A DNA stretch of 64,000 nucleotides from Limnoperna fortunei. Its lineage: Eukaryota; Mollusca; Bivalvia; Mytilida; Modiolidae. Below, in pieces: positions 34,216-47,600 of the stretch. The position numbers and the translations under genes were made by a program. Location: the NCBI GenBank assembly GCA_944474755.1, contig OX104113.1, positions 68,965,944-69,029,943 of the forward strand. The letters run 5' to 3'. The first letter of the stretch is position 1; each line of letters starts with the position of its first letter. The notes under the pieces were generated by a model. It was not told where the DNA came from. It worked only from the letters and a program-made list of their open reading frames with translations, and searched no databases.

Positions 34216-35695
34216 AGGCTTTCCACTTTCCAGTGGAAAGACTTACTGTTATTAGTCTGTTTCTTATTATTCTTATTTTTTTTCCGCCAAGTTTTGTTAT
34301 CCCATTATAAATTTTGTTTCGCGACATGTCGTAAAGATATTTTGTACTATGGATGTATGAGGCATTACGCTTGCGCAGTTAACCCTGTGACACCGAACAC
34401 TTTTTCTTTACGGAGTTATTTCCCCTGTCATAAAAAGCTTGTGTGCAGATAAACTATGAAACCGTAAAAGATTTCGCAATGAAAGTTGTTCCAAAATGTT
34501 CAGCTAAGGATTGCGACACTTTATAACATATCGCAGTGAAGAATTTTTCACCTTCTTATAGGAGTTATTTCCCTTTCTTTATTGGAAGTAAATTTTGTAC
34601 TATTGTAACTCATGAACCAGAGGTGATAGAGACTAGATATTTTACCGTTGGTCATCATTGACCTTGACCTTGAAAAAGGTCACATGGTCAAAGGTCAAGG
34701 TCATGTTCTAATTTTTGACCCTTTGTTGTGTGCAGATCTCCTCCTTTACTATAATAGATAGAGAACTGAAACCTTTACCAAAATGTGTATCATATTAAGA
34801 TCTTGAATCGTCACTTTTTTTATTTGACATTTTTATAAGAGTTATCTCCCCTAGACCAATAAAATATATTGTGAAATGTATTATATCACTATATCTCAGT
34901 AACTATAACAGATATATATATGAAACCTTATATCATTGGTCATCATTCACCTTGACCTTGAAAATGGACACAAGGTCAAAGGTCAAGGTCACGTTTGAAA
35001 TTTTGACATTGTCTTGTCATCGCTATTCCATTGAAACGGTAAAAGATAGGCAGTAAGTTATAATGAATAAAATGTTGGTCTCATTAAGGCGCAACTTTTT
35101 TCTATTTTGAGGTCAAGGATCCGACTTCATCTTATAGGAGTTGTCCCCCTTTAAACACATCGAGAATTGGTTTTTCATTAATTACTTATCAACTATTGAT
35201 AGTAGAGGCATGGGGTCTTCACTATAGACGATAAGGACCCTTGACCTTGAAAAAAAAATACAAGGTCAAAGGTCAAGATCATCTAATTTTTGGTATTTAT
35301 TAAAAGTAGTCGTATTTCAACTACTATAAGAGATAGTGGCATAAAATCTTCAATGTTGATCACCGTTGACCTTCAACATGGTCAAGGTCATGCTGTAAGA
35401 GTCAAGGTCAAAGTCCTTTTTAAATGTTTTTCATGGTACTATGTATTTTAAATGTCTTATTTTTATAAATGCTATTGTCAATAAGTAATATATACTTAGA
35501 TCATAAGATCAGTTGTCAAGGTCATTCAAGTTTTTTTACGTCCTATTTAATGACCTTTCTTATTTTGAAAGATATCTAAATAGTTTTTTTTATATATTTT
35601 TGTACGTATTAATTGATATAGACAAATTACGTATGTTGCTTAGCTTTTTATTTTCAAGGTCATTTATTTTAGGTGTTCTTTTAAGTGGAAAGCCT
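34216..35695. mobile_element. inverted-repeat element with nuclear-receptor-like half-site clusters
   Basis: Ends AGGCTTTCCACTT and AAGTGGAAAGCCT. Three internal blocks at about 34660, 34945 and 35235 (spacing about 285-290 bp) each carry ttgaccttgaccttg facing ggtcaaaggtcaaggtca. No ORF. Located between the divergent GNPAT and hydrolase genes. Confidence 0.75.
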
Positions 35696-37814
35696 ATTAA
35701 TCGTTCGTTAGAACGATTGAACCTATATTTTATTAAAATTTTTGCATTACAAGTGTTGAGATAAAACCAGCCTGGTTAGGTATTAATAAATGAATCTAAA
35801 GGTAACTGGCAAATAAAGATTTTGGATTGTTTTTATATTGTTGGTCTATACCAATTAAATTTTTCATCTAATTAACCTTATTAGTAGATGTTACTATAGC
35901 CATAGGCAACAGGTGAGTTTGAATACAACAGGGATGTCACTGGTAAATATGTTTATTCAAGTTATAAAACAGCTGGGGTTCTACCTCCAATTAGCATCAG
36001 GTAACAAGGGCAATGAACATAAGTTAATTAATTAACGATCATGTTTACACAGTAGGCGGTTTTAATAACCTTCCTCACACAGAAATTGACACGTCATTCA
36101 ACTGAAGCGTGAAAATTTATTAAAGACAATTGTCCATTTCAAAAGGTTTCAACAGGAAAAACTGAGGCTGTAGCTGCAGTTTTTAGTACCGGAAATGGAT
36201 GCGTGATGGTGTTTTTTAAATTGAAAAGTCATCAATTTGGTATGGAGGTAGAGTTAAGTATTTCGAGTGAAACCTTACTTTTGAAATGTATTTCTGATAT
36301 CACGTTTCAAAATGGTGGCAAAAAACGTGTATAATTTTAAACGTTATCCGATCCCATGAAATTTAATGTGCTCCAATTCACGTCTTTCCATATGCGCGCC
36401 ACCTAACGGTAGCATGTTCTGTAACTCTAGTTTACATGTCAGACTGTAGATGGTATACAAGCCATAACATAAATCTGTCACACTATACCTTCAATAAACA
36501 ATTAATTGGCACCTACGTAGGTGAAAACCCCATTAAATAAAAAGGGATATTAAAATGTGTATCAGATATACAGACTTTGCAAACTTTTGTCAAATAAAAG
36601 TGTGTATTTAAAAACTCCTAATTTATAAGTATACACAAAAAGTGTTCACATATGAACTGTGGTTAATAAGCTGCTAATAAATTGTTAGCATAAATTACTT
36701 TCCCACTTTGTGCCCCATGGAAATTAATTACCTGTTGACCGGATGCAAGATACTACACCTGGCTGCCGGTTAGATAAAGGTGATTTTTATTGTGGTGTCA
36801 ACGAATATATGTGCAATGTAAATGACATAAATGTATTACTTGTACATGTAATTATATGTCTCTGATGTATGTGAGCACAGATTTCAATAGGTTGACAGTT
36901 ATCAGTTACGGATAATTGAGTGATTACATATACCTATAATAAAAAAAAATGTTCCACTGAGAAGCTTCCTGTACAGGTGAATGGTGTTAATTGGAAAAGG
37001 TACACGTGCAATTTAGTAATAATTACCATGTGAAAATGTATTGTGTGTTTCGGATACGACCTTACAAGGAATATTTTACCCACATGTTTTAGGATAAGCA
37101 TTTTCCAAATTGCAGTCGTAGGTTTAGTGGAATATGTCGAAAATAAAATAGCTTAAGATTATTTCCTTTTTTATTTTGTTTAAGAAAATTATTGCAACCC
37201 AGAAAGGAGCATTGTTTTATTGCAGTCAAGTAGAGACGTATTAACACATGATTTCAAGTCTATAAAGGAATGCTATTGGTTGGATTGTAATAGGTGTGTT
37301 GCTTTTGATACACGGGGCCACCCACCTGTCAATTAAGTCAATCACATCAGGCGTTCAAAGGAATGACAATTGACACTGAATACTCGCATTGTGCACGTCT
37401 GATGTTGTTGAATTTCTAGACAATTATATTATCTGTCAAATGAACAATTGTTTGAACCCAAAAATAAAACTGGAATGTCACAATAACAAGGTCAAAATAT
37501 GTTGCAAAACATTGTTTTTATGGTTTTGAATGCATTGAAAATAAGTATTTGCTCACTGAAAGTTAGTGGTAAGCATCTATACTGCATGTGCGAGTCATAC
37601 ATGTAAAACACGGTTACCCGCCCCTTTAAGGGAGGTAACACCACTTTTTAATTCGCAATTGGCGAATTGCATCAAAATTAGTGTGCCTTAACCTGTTCTC
37701 GATAGTCCTGCTATTTCATTTCAACATTAAACACGAATGTATGTGTGTCTTGTTTGCAATTTTCATGTGAACATGGTTTTGCTCCTGTTTAGTATTTTGA
37801 AAAACTGTAAAATA

Positions 37815-37915
37815 AGGTTAGAGTCGAGAGCACACTCTGACATAAGGCTCGCTCGAACTCGCAACCACAGTGTAGAACGCCGGTGACTACCTTAACCAAT
37901 CGACAAAGGAGCAAC
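37815..37915 (-). repeat. SINE head fragment
   Basis: Minus-strand A- and B-box-like stretches only; the body is missing. Confidence 0.55.
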
Positions 37916-38512
37916 CTATTCCCCAAACCGACCGGTACTAGGTAGTGGTAGATAATCAAATTCCCAGACCAACCTAATGTAGAAACAAGGTTTTTAACAT
38001 ATTGTGTGAATACCTTGCTTTATCCAAGAATTTCTTGACTGGGTTGACATTATGTGTCTTTGCTTAGGTCGTACAACGACCTTTCGCACCAATTCCAAAG
38101 TTCTGAAAATTTTGTTTGATTGTGTTATAACTGCTTCCCATTTACAACTCTAGCATTGTTGAAGGATAAATAGAAACGGGGATCCAGTACAAAAAGTGGT
38201 CTGATCGATCAACGTAAAAAAGTTTTCATATATCATTGTATAATATACATACAATTCAAACGCATATAAAACTTTAAAACTAAGGACATTTTTACGACAA
38301 TTCATTTCCAATTTTAAATTTTTTAAACTAAATATAAATGATTGATTTTTTCTTTTTTCTTTTGAAATTACACATTTTGTATTATTTTGTATAATTTTAT
38401 CTTTTGTAATTATATATTGTAGATAGTTGCAAAACATCGTCTGCATTTACCTTTAACAACGATCAATCGTTAGAAAACCACCATCTGTTTAATTCCATTA
38501 ATTTCCAGAAAC

Positions 38513-38522
38513 AATATAAAAG
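38513..38522 (+). promoter_or_regulatory. candidate TATA box for the hydrolase gene
   Basis: aatataaaag about 30 bp upstream of the proposed ATG at 38549. Would place transcription start very close to the ATG. Inference only. Confidence 0.35.
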
Positions 38523-38548
38523 CACACACTATCAAAAAAGAAAAAAAA

Positions 38549-38629
38549 ATGTTTATATTGTTGCATTTGATATTGCTATATCACTGCATTAACATGACAG
38601 CGTGCAAAATGTCAAGAAACAAGGAAAAT
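38549..38629 (+). CDS. hydrolase, proposed exon 1 (signal peptide)
   Basis: MFILLHLILLYHCINMTACK reads as a signal peptide. The exon ends at AAT|GTAATT in phase 0, matching the phase-0 acceptor at 43938. Supported only by the leader, phase and a TATA-like box. Confidence 0.45.
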
Positions 38630-41600
38630 GTAATTATTTGTTACTTATTGCTTGGACCTGTCTGTGTATGTCATGGTAACTTCCCACTTGGTCTACTCCC
38701 ATTTTGTCTACCCATGAAAATTCCCATTGGTCTACTCAATAAAATATAACTATAATAGGTTTAAACTTGGTTGTTACAAAAATTATGGTGTATGGTGAAA
38801 ACTCAGGTTTGTCTAAAAATATCATTGTTTTATCGAATATCCAAGCTTATGTTGTTGCTGAAACCAATTGGCTGTTATAAATGTGTCCAAGCTACAAAAT
38901 TATATATCGGACAGGGATCAAAGTATCAAAAGTTGTTAATCACAGTATAAACAAACAACTGGCAACTTATTCATTTTCATTGTTAATGTAACAATTCCAT
39001 AATACTAATTAGTAAACAATAATAATTTATTCATATGCACACATTCTACTTAATAGAATTTTTAAATAAAACAAAGCTGTTTAAAATTAAAAGTGTTTAC
39101 TCATAATATGTTCATACTTACTTTAAGAACATTTTAATACTCTTAATTTTTAACTTTATTTTAAAAAAAATCCAATGTTATACTCCCTTCCTATTTAAAA
39201 CATTTAATAATTTAAAAATTCAAAAAAAAAATATATATAAATTTTAATGAAAAAAAATTGCATTAAACTTAGTTTCTCAAATAAAATTCATAGAGTAGAC
39301 AAAATGGGACACTATCATTTTTTAGAGTAGATAAAATGGGAATAGACCAAATGGGAGTAGACTAACCGGGTGTAGACCAAACGGGAGTAGACTAACCGGG
39401 AGTAGACCAAGTGGGAATGAATCTATGTCATTTCATTAGTATGTCGATGTGCCTCGACAGCGGAGTTGTTAAAGTTGTTTGGTGGGTTCGAGTTTCATTC
39501 ACTGCGGGCAGGGTGGGCTTGACTCCAATTTTAAAAATTGAGAAGGGTTGACAGTTTTCTCATCCTGTTCATCCTGTTCTTGAGATCAATATATATAGGT
39601 CTGTGCCTCTGAGATCCATCATTATATGATTTTCTCTTAACCCAACAGGGGCCTCGGTGGCCGAGTGGTCAAGGAAGTTCGTCTACTATTGATCACGTGG
39701 TCTGTCAACACTGAGATTGCGGGTTCGATTCTCACTGCAGGCAGGGTGTACTCGACTCCAATCTTAATTGACAAGGATTGCCAGTTTTCCTACCGCAGGT
39801 CGGGGGTTTTCTCCGGGTACTCCGGCTTCCTCCCCCAATAAAAACTGGACCCCATGATATAGCTGAAAAATTGCTGAAAGTGGCGTTAAACACCATCAAA
39901 CAAACAAAAACTTAACCCAACAAATGGTGCTTTCCTCTGGTACAAGGAGAGGGTTAAAAATGTCAAAGGCGGACAACACTGGGAGTGATTGAGCAAATCT
40001 ACTTTCTATATTTTCTTTTAGTGATGAGACATATTTCTTCATTATGTTTTCTAATTCCTCTCTTTGATGGTCTGTCAAATTCATTTCTAGAGTCTCATAT
40101 CTGCCACCTTCTTTTAGCTCTATATCCAATTCCTTTATTGGTTCCCTGCTTTCAGCTATGTCCTGTATCTGAGGTATATTGAATGGCTGGTTCTATTCCA
40201 GACAAATTGACAGTTCCATGTTGGAATGCTCTGCTCAGAGATGGTAATTTTGGTAAAATATGTCTTAGTATTATAATCACTCCAAGAAATTTTACAGTGC
40301 TAATTTTTTGCAGAAGTCCATCTGCAGTTGGATCTTTTTCAAGAAGGTTTGTCAGTGTATGACAAAAAGCTATGAACTTCTCATACATGTATACAGATTG
40401 GACTGATTGATCAAACGACAGCCATCTTGTACTACAAGCTGTTTAAAATTAAAAGTGTTTACTCATTATATGTTCATACTTACTTTAAGAACATTTTAAT
40501 ACTCTTAATTTTTAACTTTATTTAAAAAAAAAATCCAATGTTATACTCCCTTCCTATTTAAAACATTTAATAATTTAAAAATTCAAAAAAAAAAATATAT
40601 AAATTTTAATGAAAAAAAATTGCATTAAACTTAGTTTCTCAAATAAAATTCATAGAGTAGACAAAATGGGACACTATCATTTTTTAGAGTAGATAAAATG
40701 GGAATAGACCAAATGGGAGTAGACTAACCGGGAGTAGACCAAACGTGAGTAGACTAACCGGGAGTAGACCAAGTGGGAATGAATCTATGTCATTTCATTA
40801 GTATGTCGATGTGCCTCGACAGCGGAGTTGTTAAAGTTGTTTGGTGGGTTCGAGTTTCATTCACTGCGGGCAGGGTGGGCTTGACTCCAATTTTAAAAAT
40901 TGAGAAGCGTTGACAGTTTTCTCATCCTGTTCATCCTGTTCTTGAGATCAATATATATAGGTCTGTGCCTCTGAGATCCATCATTATATGATTTTCTCTT
41001 AACCCAACAGGGGCCTCGGTGGCCGAGTGGTCAAGGAAGTTCGTCTACTATTGATCACGTGGTCTGTCAACACTGAGATTGCGGGTTCGATTCTCACTGC
41101 AGGCAGGGTGTACTCGACTCCAATCTTAATTGACAAGGATTGCCAGTTTTCCTACCGCAGGTCGGGGGTTTTCTCCGGGTACTCCGGCTTCCTCCCCCAA
41201 TAAAAACTGGACCCCATGATATAGCTGAAAAATTGCTGAAAGTGGCGTTAAACACCATCAAACAAACAAAAACTTAACCCAACAAATGGTGCTTTCCTCT
41301 GGTACAAGGAGAGGGTTAAAAATGTCAAAGGCGGACAACACTGGGAGTGATTTCAAGAGCAAATCTACTTTCTATATTTTCTTTTAGTGATGAGACATAT
41401 TTCTTCATTATGTTTTCTAATTCCTCTCTTTGATGGTCTGTCAAATTCATTTCTAGAGTCTCATATCTGCCACCTTCTTTTAGCTCTATATCCAATTCCT
41501 TTATTGGTTCCCTGCTTTCAGCTATGTCCTGTATCTGAGGTATATTGAATGGCTGGTTCTATTCCAGACAAATTGACAGTTCCATGTTGGAATGCTCTGC

Positions 41601-44600
41601 TCAGAGATGGTAATTTTGGTAAAATATGTCTTAGTATTATAATCACTCCAAGAAATTTTACAGTGCTAATTTTTTGCAGAAGTCCATCTGCAGTTGGATC
41701 TTTTTCAAGAAGGTTTGTCAGTGTATGACAAAAAGCTATGAACTTGTCATACATGTATACAGATTGGACTGATTGATCAAACGACAGCCATCTTGTACTA
41801 CATGCCTTTTGGACCTTTTTTGTGAGACGTTTTCTTGTGTTCTTTGGTATGTCTTTTCTATGTACCTCATGGATTTCCAACTGTACCTTGGTTAGTATTG
41901 CACAGCGTTTAGGAGAATTTTCAAAGAAAGTCCATAATTGTCTAAGTATCCTTTCTATGTCACTTATCGTCTTATGTACTTAATACCTGTGTTAGAATCT
42001 GTACAAGAAGTGGCAAATACAGTGAATGGAGTTAAGTGATGGATTTTTCTCTTTTAAACGGGTTGCAACACTAGCTTTTTTTCCTACCATAACACTCGCT
42101 CCATCTGTGACAAGACTTATACATTTTTTTACATCTATGTTATTTCTTGACAGAACTTGAATAATGCAATTTGTATAAGGTTTCTGCATCTGCAGTTGTA
42201 CTGCTGTTCAATACATTGATATTTTCTAAAAACATGACTTTTTTTTAAACAACCTGTTTTAGGTTGCAAATACTGAATGAAAACAACCATTTGTTGACAA
42301 TTGCTATATCTATTACTTCATCAGCTAATAATCCATAGCTTTGAGTTTCTCGAACTTCATTGAGCTTTTCCTCAAGAGGAAGTTTTAAAATAGAAATAGG
42401 AAAACCCCTAAGTGTTGACATCGCAATTTTGCGATTTTTAAATGCACACTTTTGAAAAAGGTAGCCGGCAGGTTTCTTTGATATGGCCATAGAAATCCTA
42501 TTGAAAGCCCTGCCCGGATGGCCAAGTTGTTAAAGTTGTTCGGTGGGTTCGAGTTTCATTCACTGTGGGCAGGGTGTGCTTGACTCATCCTGTTCTTGAG
42601 ATCAATATATAATTTTCTCTTATCCCCGATTTCGGTCCATAAAAGTCGAGAACAAATTTAATGTCTAAGTTTCTCCAGTGCTTGTTGAGCCTACTTTTAA
42701 AAACTATTTACACTTGGTGCCTTGACCACCTCAGGGAGAAGTTATTTAGTCTTTTTTTAGTACGGCAGTGTTTCTTGTGTATTTTGTATTTGTGGCCCCC
42801 GGTAATATTGTTATTTGCTAAGGGTAAGATGTCATCCACCTCCACTTTATATATATTTCTGATCATTTTGATAGTATCTATCATGTCAGCTCTAAATCTC
42901 CTGTATTGCAGTTATGTTAATCCCGATTTTAGTAGCCTTTCTCGATAGCTTAGGTGATTTAGTCCTGGTATGAGGCGGGTAGCTTGTCTTTGGACATTTT
43001 TGATGAGTATGGCTTCTTTCTTATTAATTACACTCCACACTCTGCTACTGTATTCTAAGTGTGGTCTAACTATACTCTTTGTACATGTAACTTCGTGAAC
43101 ATTTCTTTGTTCAGGTGTTTGAATGACATGTTGGTTAGGCCTAATTTCTTATTGGCCTTGTTTACCTGTTTATTTATATGTTGTTGAAAGTTTAATTTGT
43201 TATCTATTATAATTCATAAATCTTTTTCTTCTGTAACCTTATTTATTGTAATGTTATCCATGTTGTATGTCATTTCTAATCCTTCTCCAATGTGCACGTG
43301 GTTACTATTAAATTTAAGAAGCCATGTGTAGGACCAATCTATTAGTTTAGTTATGTCTTCCTGGAGAGTGTCTGCATCAGATTTTTGTTTGATGGATCTG
43401 TATATTTTTGTATTGTCTGCAAATAATTTACAGGCACTCTCAAGTGCATCTTGAGGTCATTTATATAAATGGTAAATAGTATTGGTCCTAGTACACTACT
43501 TTGTGGGATCCCACTGCTGTCCATTCTGAACTTTGTCTAATTAAAAATACTCTTTTCATGGAAAAAGTCCTCAATCCATTTTATACCACTTAATACTGAG
43601 GGCTTTCTTTCCCAATAAAAAACTGGACGTCATGCAGATATAGCAGAAAAAGTGCTGAAAGTGATGTTAAACAAGGGACCCCCAAACAATATTCAAACAA
43701 ACAGTCATAAAGTTACTGAGCATAATTATACTGCCTCTGAGTATTCTCTGATTAGTCTCTCTTGTACAAGTGAGAAAAACTATCCATTGTCAAAACATGG
43801 TAAACATTTAGTATTTTCTTTAAAGCTTATTTTATAGTTAACTATTTTCTGAAATGTTTTAAATTGTATAATGTAAAAATAATGATTGTAACCTATATTT
43901 TGCTTTATTTCAATTGAGCATTTTTTTTCTAATGTAGTCTGTAGAAAGTTTTTTACAAGATGAATTAAAACAGTTTGAATTGAATGGTAGAACATGCCTG
44001 CTGAACAAAGTAACAGTGAAATCTATTAATCAGCTTCGTTGGACAAAGTATGTGAGTACTTAATTGCACAAGGACACAATATTCTTAACTAAAGTAAAGC
44101 TCATTTTTGTTTTGAAGTCTTACTTGCAATATAACTGACATCTTTTATATTGTTTTAATATCATTCATATTATTTTTCTTTTCAAGTGTTTTTTTTCCCA
44201 TTTTTAAATTTGTTATTGCTGTTATAACTGCAACCTAGAGCTTGAAGTAAAAAAAAGGGGCATCAAAAACAGTTCAAGATGTTTGTAGTTTTCAAACCTT
44301 GTTTAAATAATTATTCTCCCTGTTGTACAATTATTTTAATTTTATAATACAACCTTAAGCATCAACAATCATTTATTGCATTCTTGGTATAGCAAGTTAA
44401 TTTTTTTCATACTGATGAAAATTATCTTAATATTTTAAGTGAGTTATTGATGGTGACTGGTATGAACTTCTTATTTAGACATTTACATGAGTTAAAGTTT
44501 TTGACAATCTACTTTAAATGAAATCTTTTACTTGCTACCCTCTTTTTTGTTCAGTTGTCAATGCTGCAAATGTAGGATTTAATTTTTGAAAGTCGAAGAT

Positions 44601-47600
44601 TTAATTTTTATTAGATTGAGTTTTTGAGAAATTGGCATTAGAGAAACCAAAGTTTATTGTATGTATAGACATATAGTAAAAATATATAGGACTTTCAAAA
44701 CAGTTTAAGAAACCAGTGGTGTTTGAGCGATCTGAGTTTTTGAGAAATTGGCATTAGAGAAACCAAAGTTTATTGTATGTATAGACATATAGTAAAAATA
44801 TATAGGACTTTCAAAACAGTTTAAGAAACCAGTGGTGTTTGAGCGATCTTAGTTTGAGATACTGAAGTTCAACTCTTACTACTTAAAAAGTTTAATTTTA
44901 TTAAATTTATCAACTTAAAGGGAAACTTCGCAAAAAAATGAAAATTTGATGTTATTCTTCAAATAAAAAGAAACACTTTTGCCTCTTGATGTTTTATTAT
45001 ATTTCCAATGGTTAAGTTTCTGCATTGAATTTACCATGTAAAAAATGCACATATGGAGGTCTGCCATCTTGTCACTAGATGGCGATACTAGAGATCCCTG
45101 GACATCCAAGTACCTTAAATTTGCCATATGATAATAACACGAAACGGTCAATAACAGAAGGTTGTACTATAAGACAAGGTTGTGGCAAGATTACGTTTCG
45201 TATTCCTGATCTAAGCAGCAACAACTTCATGCGAATATCATTTTTCCAGAATTAAATGGAGGATAGTTTAATGGTATAGTGACCTCATTTTTCAAGGAAT
45301 ATTCATTTAAAGTTTGACCAAAAAAATCAATTAAATAGAAAATTATTTGTATTTAATATTATTTTCAACTTAATCAGATTATGCAACTTATTGAACGTAC
45401 CGGTAACTTCTTTTTTCAAAATCTTTGCGAAGTTGATTATTTTAGAAATAACGGTTATAAATGAAATATTTTTAAACACCCTGTTTTCGTGCATCAAAAT
45501 TTCACTTCACGTTTAGTACATTTATTATTATTATTAATACTGATAACATTTATTGTGCGTGTGCGTAACACAGTTTCCAAAATTTTACATGTGCATATTT
45601 TAAGTCTTTTTTGTTTCCTCTGAAATGGCATCTAAAGGTATTCGAAATCTTATATATATCCTGTGTTCTGACACTTCGGTGTATTCATATCATACCTGTC
45701 CTTGGTAAGAGGGGGTGTGCCTTTCTAATTTCGAAGAACATGATTAACCTTCAATCTGATCAGCTTTTAAAAATGTTCGTATATTCATACTTCAAAGTTG
45801 GCGTCAAAAAGTAATTGCAATAAACATCCTGTTTGTTTACCTGCTAATTCTGTTAATCTTCAAAAAATAGTAATGATTTACCTGTACAATTTTCATGTCC
45901 AGATCCAGGTACAACTGCCGTTTCTATACATGCAAAATTGTCTACGGAATTTTATTTTATGTTAAAAAAATAAATAAACAAATATATCTTTTATTACAAT
46001 TATTATTTAGGTAATTATCTGAGTTAAATAAAGACAGGTTAAAATTTCTGTCTAAAAATACTTTTATTAATACAAAAATCATTAAAACAAGACGTATTTG
46101 GTAATCTTATGTTGTCAGCTGGGTATTAGTCATCGCCACAGTTCTAATATTCTACAAAGAGCAAAGGCAGAAAAACATATTTTTAAACTGGATTATTTAT
46201 CATATTTACTGGATAATTACATTTATCACACCATAAACGCAGTCACGTGATAAAATACTGTCAATATGGCAGCCCCCATACACAAAATTTTACCACCTTT
46301 AATCCACTCTAGAAGCGTAACGGTAAAGAATACAATAAAATATCAAAAGGCAATTATATTTCCTTTTATTTGAAGAATAACATATCAAATTTTCATTTTT
46401 TGGCGAAGTTTCCCTTTAAGTTTATAATGTAAATATAACATTGTGTTAATACCATGAGTAGATAAGGTAATAATGGCACTTAATTGGGATCCAAAAGCAG
46501 TTGTCTGTAATATTGTAGTTTAAAAACTTAGATAATTAAAAACTTTTTGTAGAAGTAGTATTACTTTATATGGCAGGTTAAAATGTTTTTTAGTTCAAGC
46601 TCTAGAATGAACTAGAAAACATGTAACATGACATGTTTTCTAGTTCAAAAACATTTGGTCTAATTAAATTTAAATCTTTCACTTGCTTCCCCTTTTAGCT
46701 AGTCACTGCGTTGTAACCATAGCAAATAGTGCAAGTGAAATAATTTTAATTAGAATATTTTAGTGAAATTTATTTTTCAGAAAGAATCACTTCCATGTAC
46801 TGTCAAGCATCTTATGGAGAACAAGAATGATGGATTTTTTTGGTCAGTTGCAGGTAGTATGTATGACGACTTGAACCAAGATTCTGATGCCAATTTCTGT
46901 TTTAAGCAGGCTTTAAAATTGACTGGAAAGATAACTCCATTTATAAGACAGTGGAGTTATATTGGCCCCTTTGTCATAGGAAAAACTGAGTTTGATGGCG
47001 ATCCCTTAGAAGCATTTGGTGGAATTTATAATGTATCAAAATACAGACAACACAAAAATCAGAAATTTTATTCAGAATTTTTTCCAGGAGGTGAAATTTC
47101 ATGGCAGATTTATGAGCAAGCAGGATATAAAGACTACATAAAAATATCTCCGAATGTAAACTGGAATGAGTTGGTCAGTACTTTGAGTTCAATGGGGATA
47201 ACTGAATGGCAGGGTTGGATTGTTGGTGAATTTACTGTCAATGACAAAAACCAGTATGTTTCAGTACAATGTCTAGGTGTTCACACAGTGTATGTTAATG
47301 GTAGGCCATTGACTGGAGATGTGTACCACAGAAATAATTTCTTCTTTGGGCTACAACTTGATAGAGGTGTTCATACAATTTACATCAAGCTGAGAACAAA
47401 AGTCAGTGCCGATGTACTATGCAATTTTCAAATCAAGGCATCATCTTTTGAAGTGTTAACACCTCATTTTTTACCAGACATCTTTGATGGACATATATTT
47501 GGTAAACATATAGCAATTCCAATAGCAAATTATCACCCATCAAAATGGCTTAAAATTTCTAAGATCAAGGCAGTAGATCAATCACATGGCACTGGTTTAA

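Larger units (their letters stand above)
35696..38548. other. intergenic spacer with one SINE head fragment
   Basis: Nothing coding seen. 37815-37915 (minus) is a degenerate SINE tRNA-like head (gttcgagcgagc in B-box position, cgattggttaaggtagt in A-box position). Confidence 0.4.
39075..40436. repeat. tandem duplication ~1.36 kb, unit 1
   Basis: The sequence from agctgtttaaaattaaaagt through gccatcttgtactaca recurs immediately as 40437-41802. It includes part of the MITE, a SINE and a transposase piece. Confidence 0.95.
39910..42490 (-). pseudogene. hAT-family transposase pseudogene (ZNF862/KIAA1586-like)
   Basis: Minus-strand pieces in order: AGYLFQKCAFKNRK and SYGLLADEVIDIA (42490-42245), CISLVTDGASVMVGKKASVA plus SIHCICH (42189-41992), CSTRWLSFDQSVQSVY plus KISTVKFLGVIIILRHILPK (41880-41518), and a second copy of the last piece plus TDHQREELENIMKKY (40388-39896) made by the tandem duplication. 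The DGASVM and HC.CH/STRW signatures are typical of domesticated-type hAT transposases. Frameshifts separate the pieces and neither a BED finger nor an hAT dimerisation end is visible, so it is inactive. Lies antisense in intron 1 of the hydrolase model. Confidence 0.85.

Noticed and set aside
39648..39740. tRNA-Ser/Leu gene suggested by A box and B box
   Set aside because: The same sequence recurs with a long constant 3' body, A-rich tail and target-site duplications; it is a SINE head and not a functional tRNA.
46763..46780. ATG at 46763 as the start of the hydrolase gene
   Set aside because: The ATG lies before a strong tttttcag acceptor, and exon 2 joins upstream in phase; it is intronic sequence in frame by chance.
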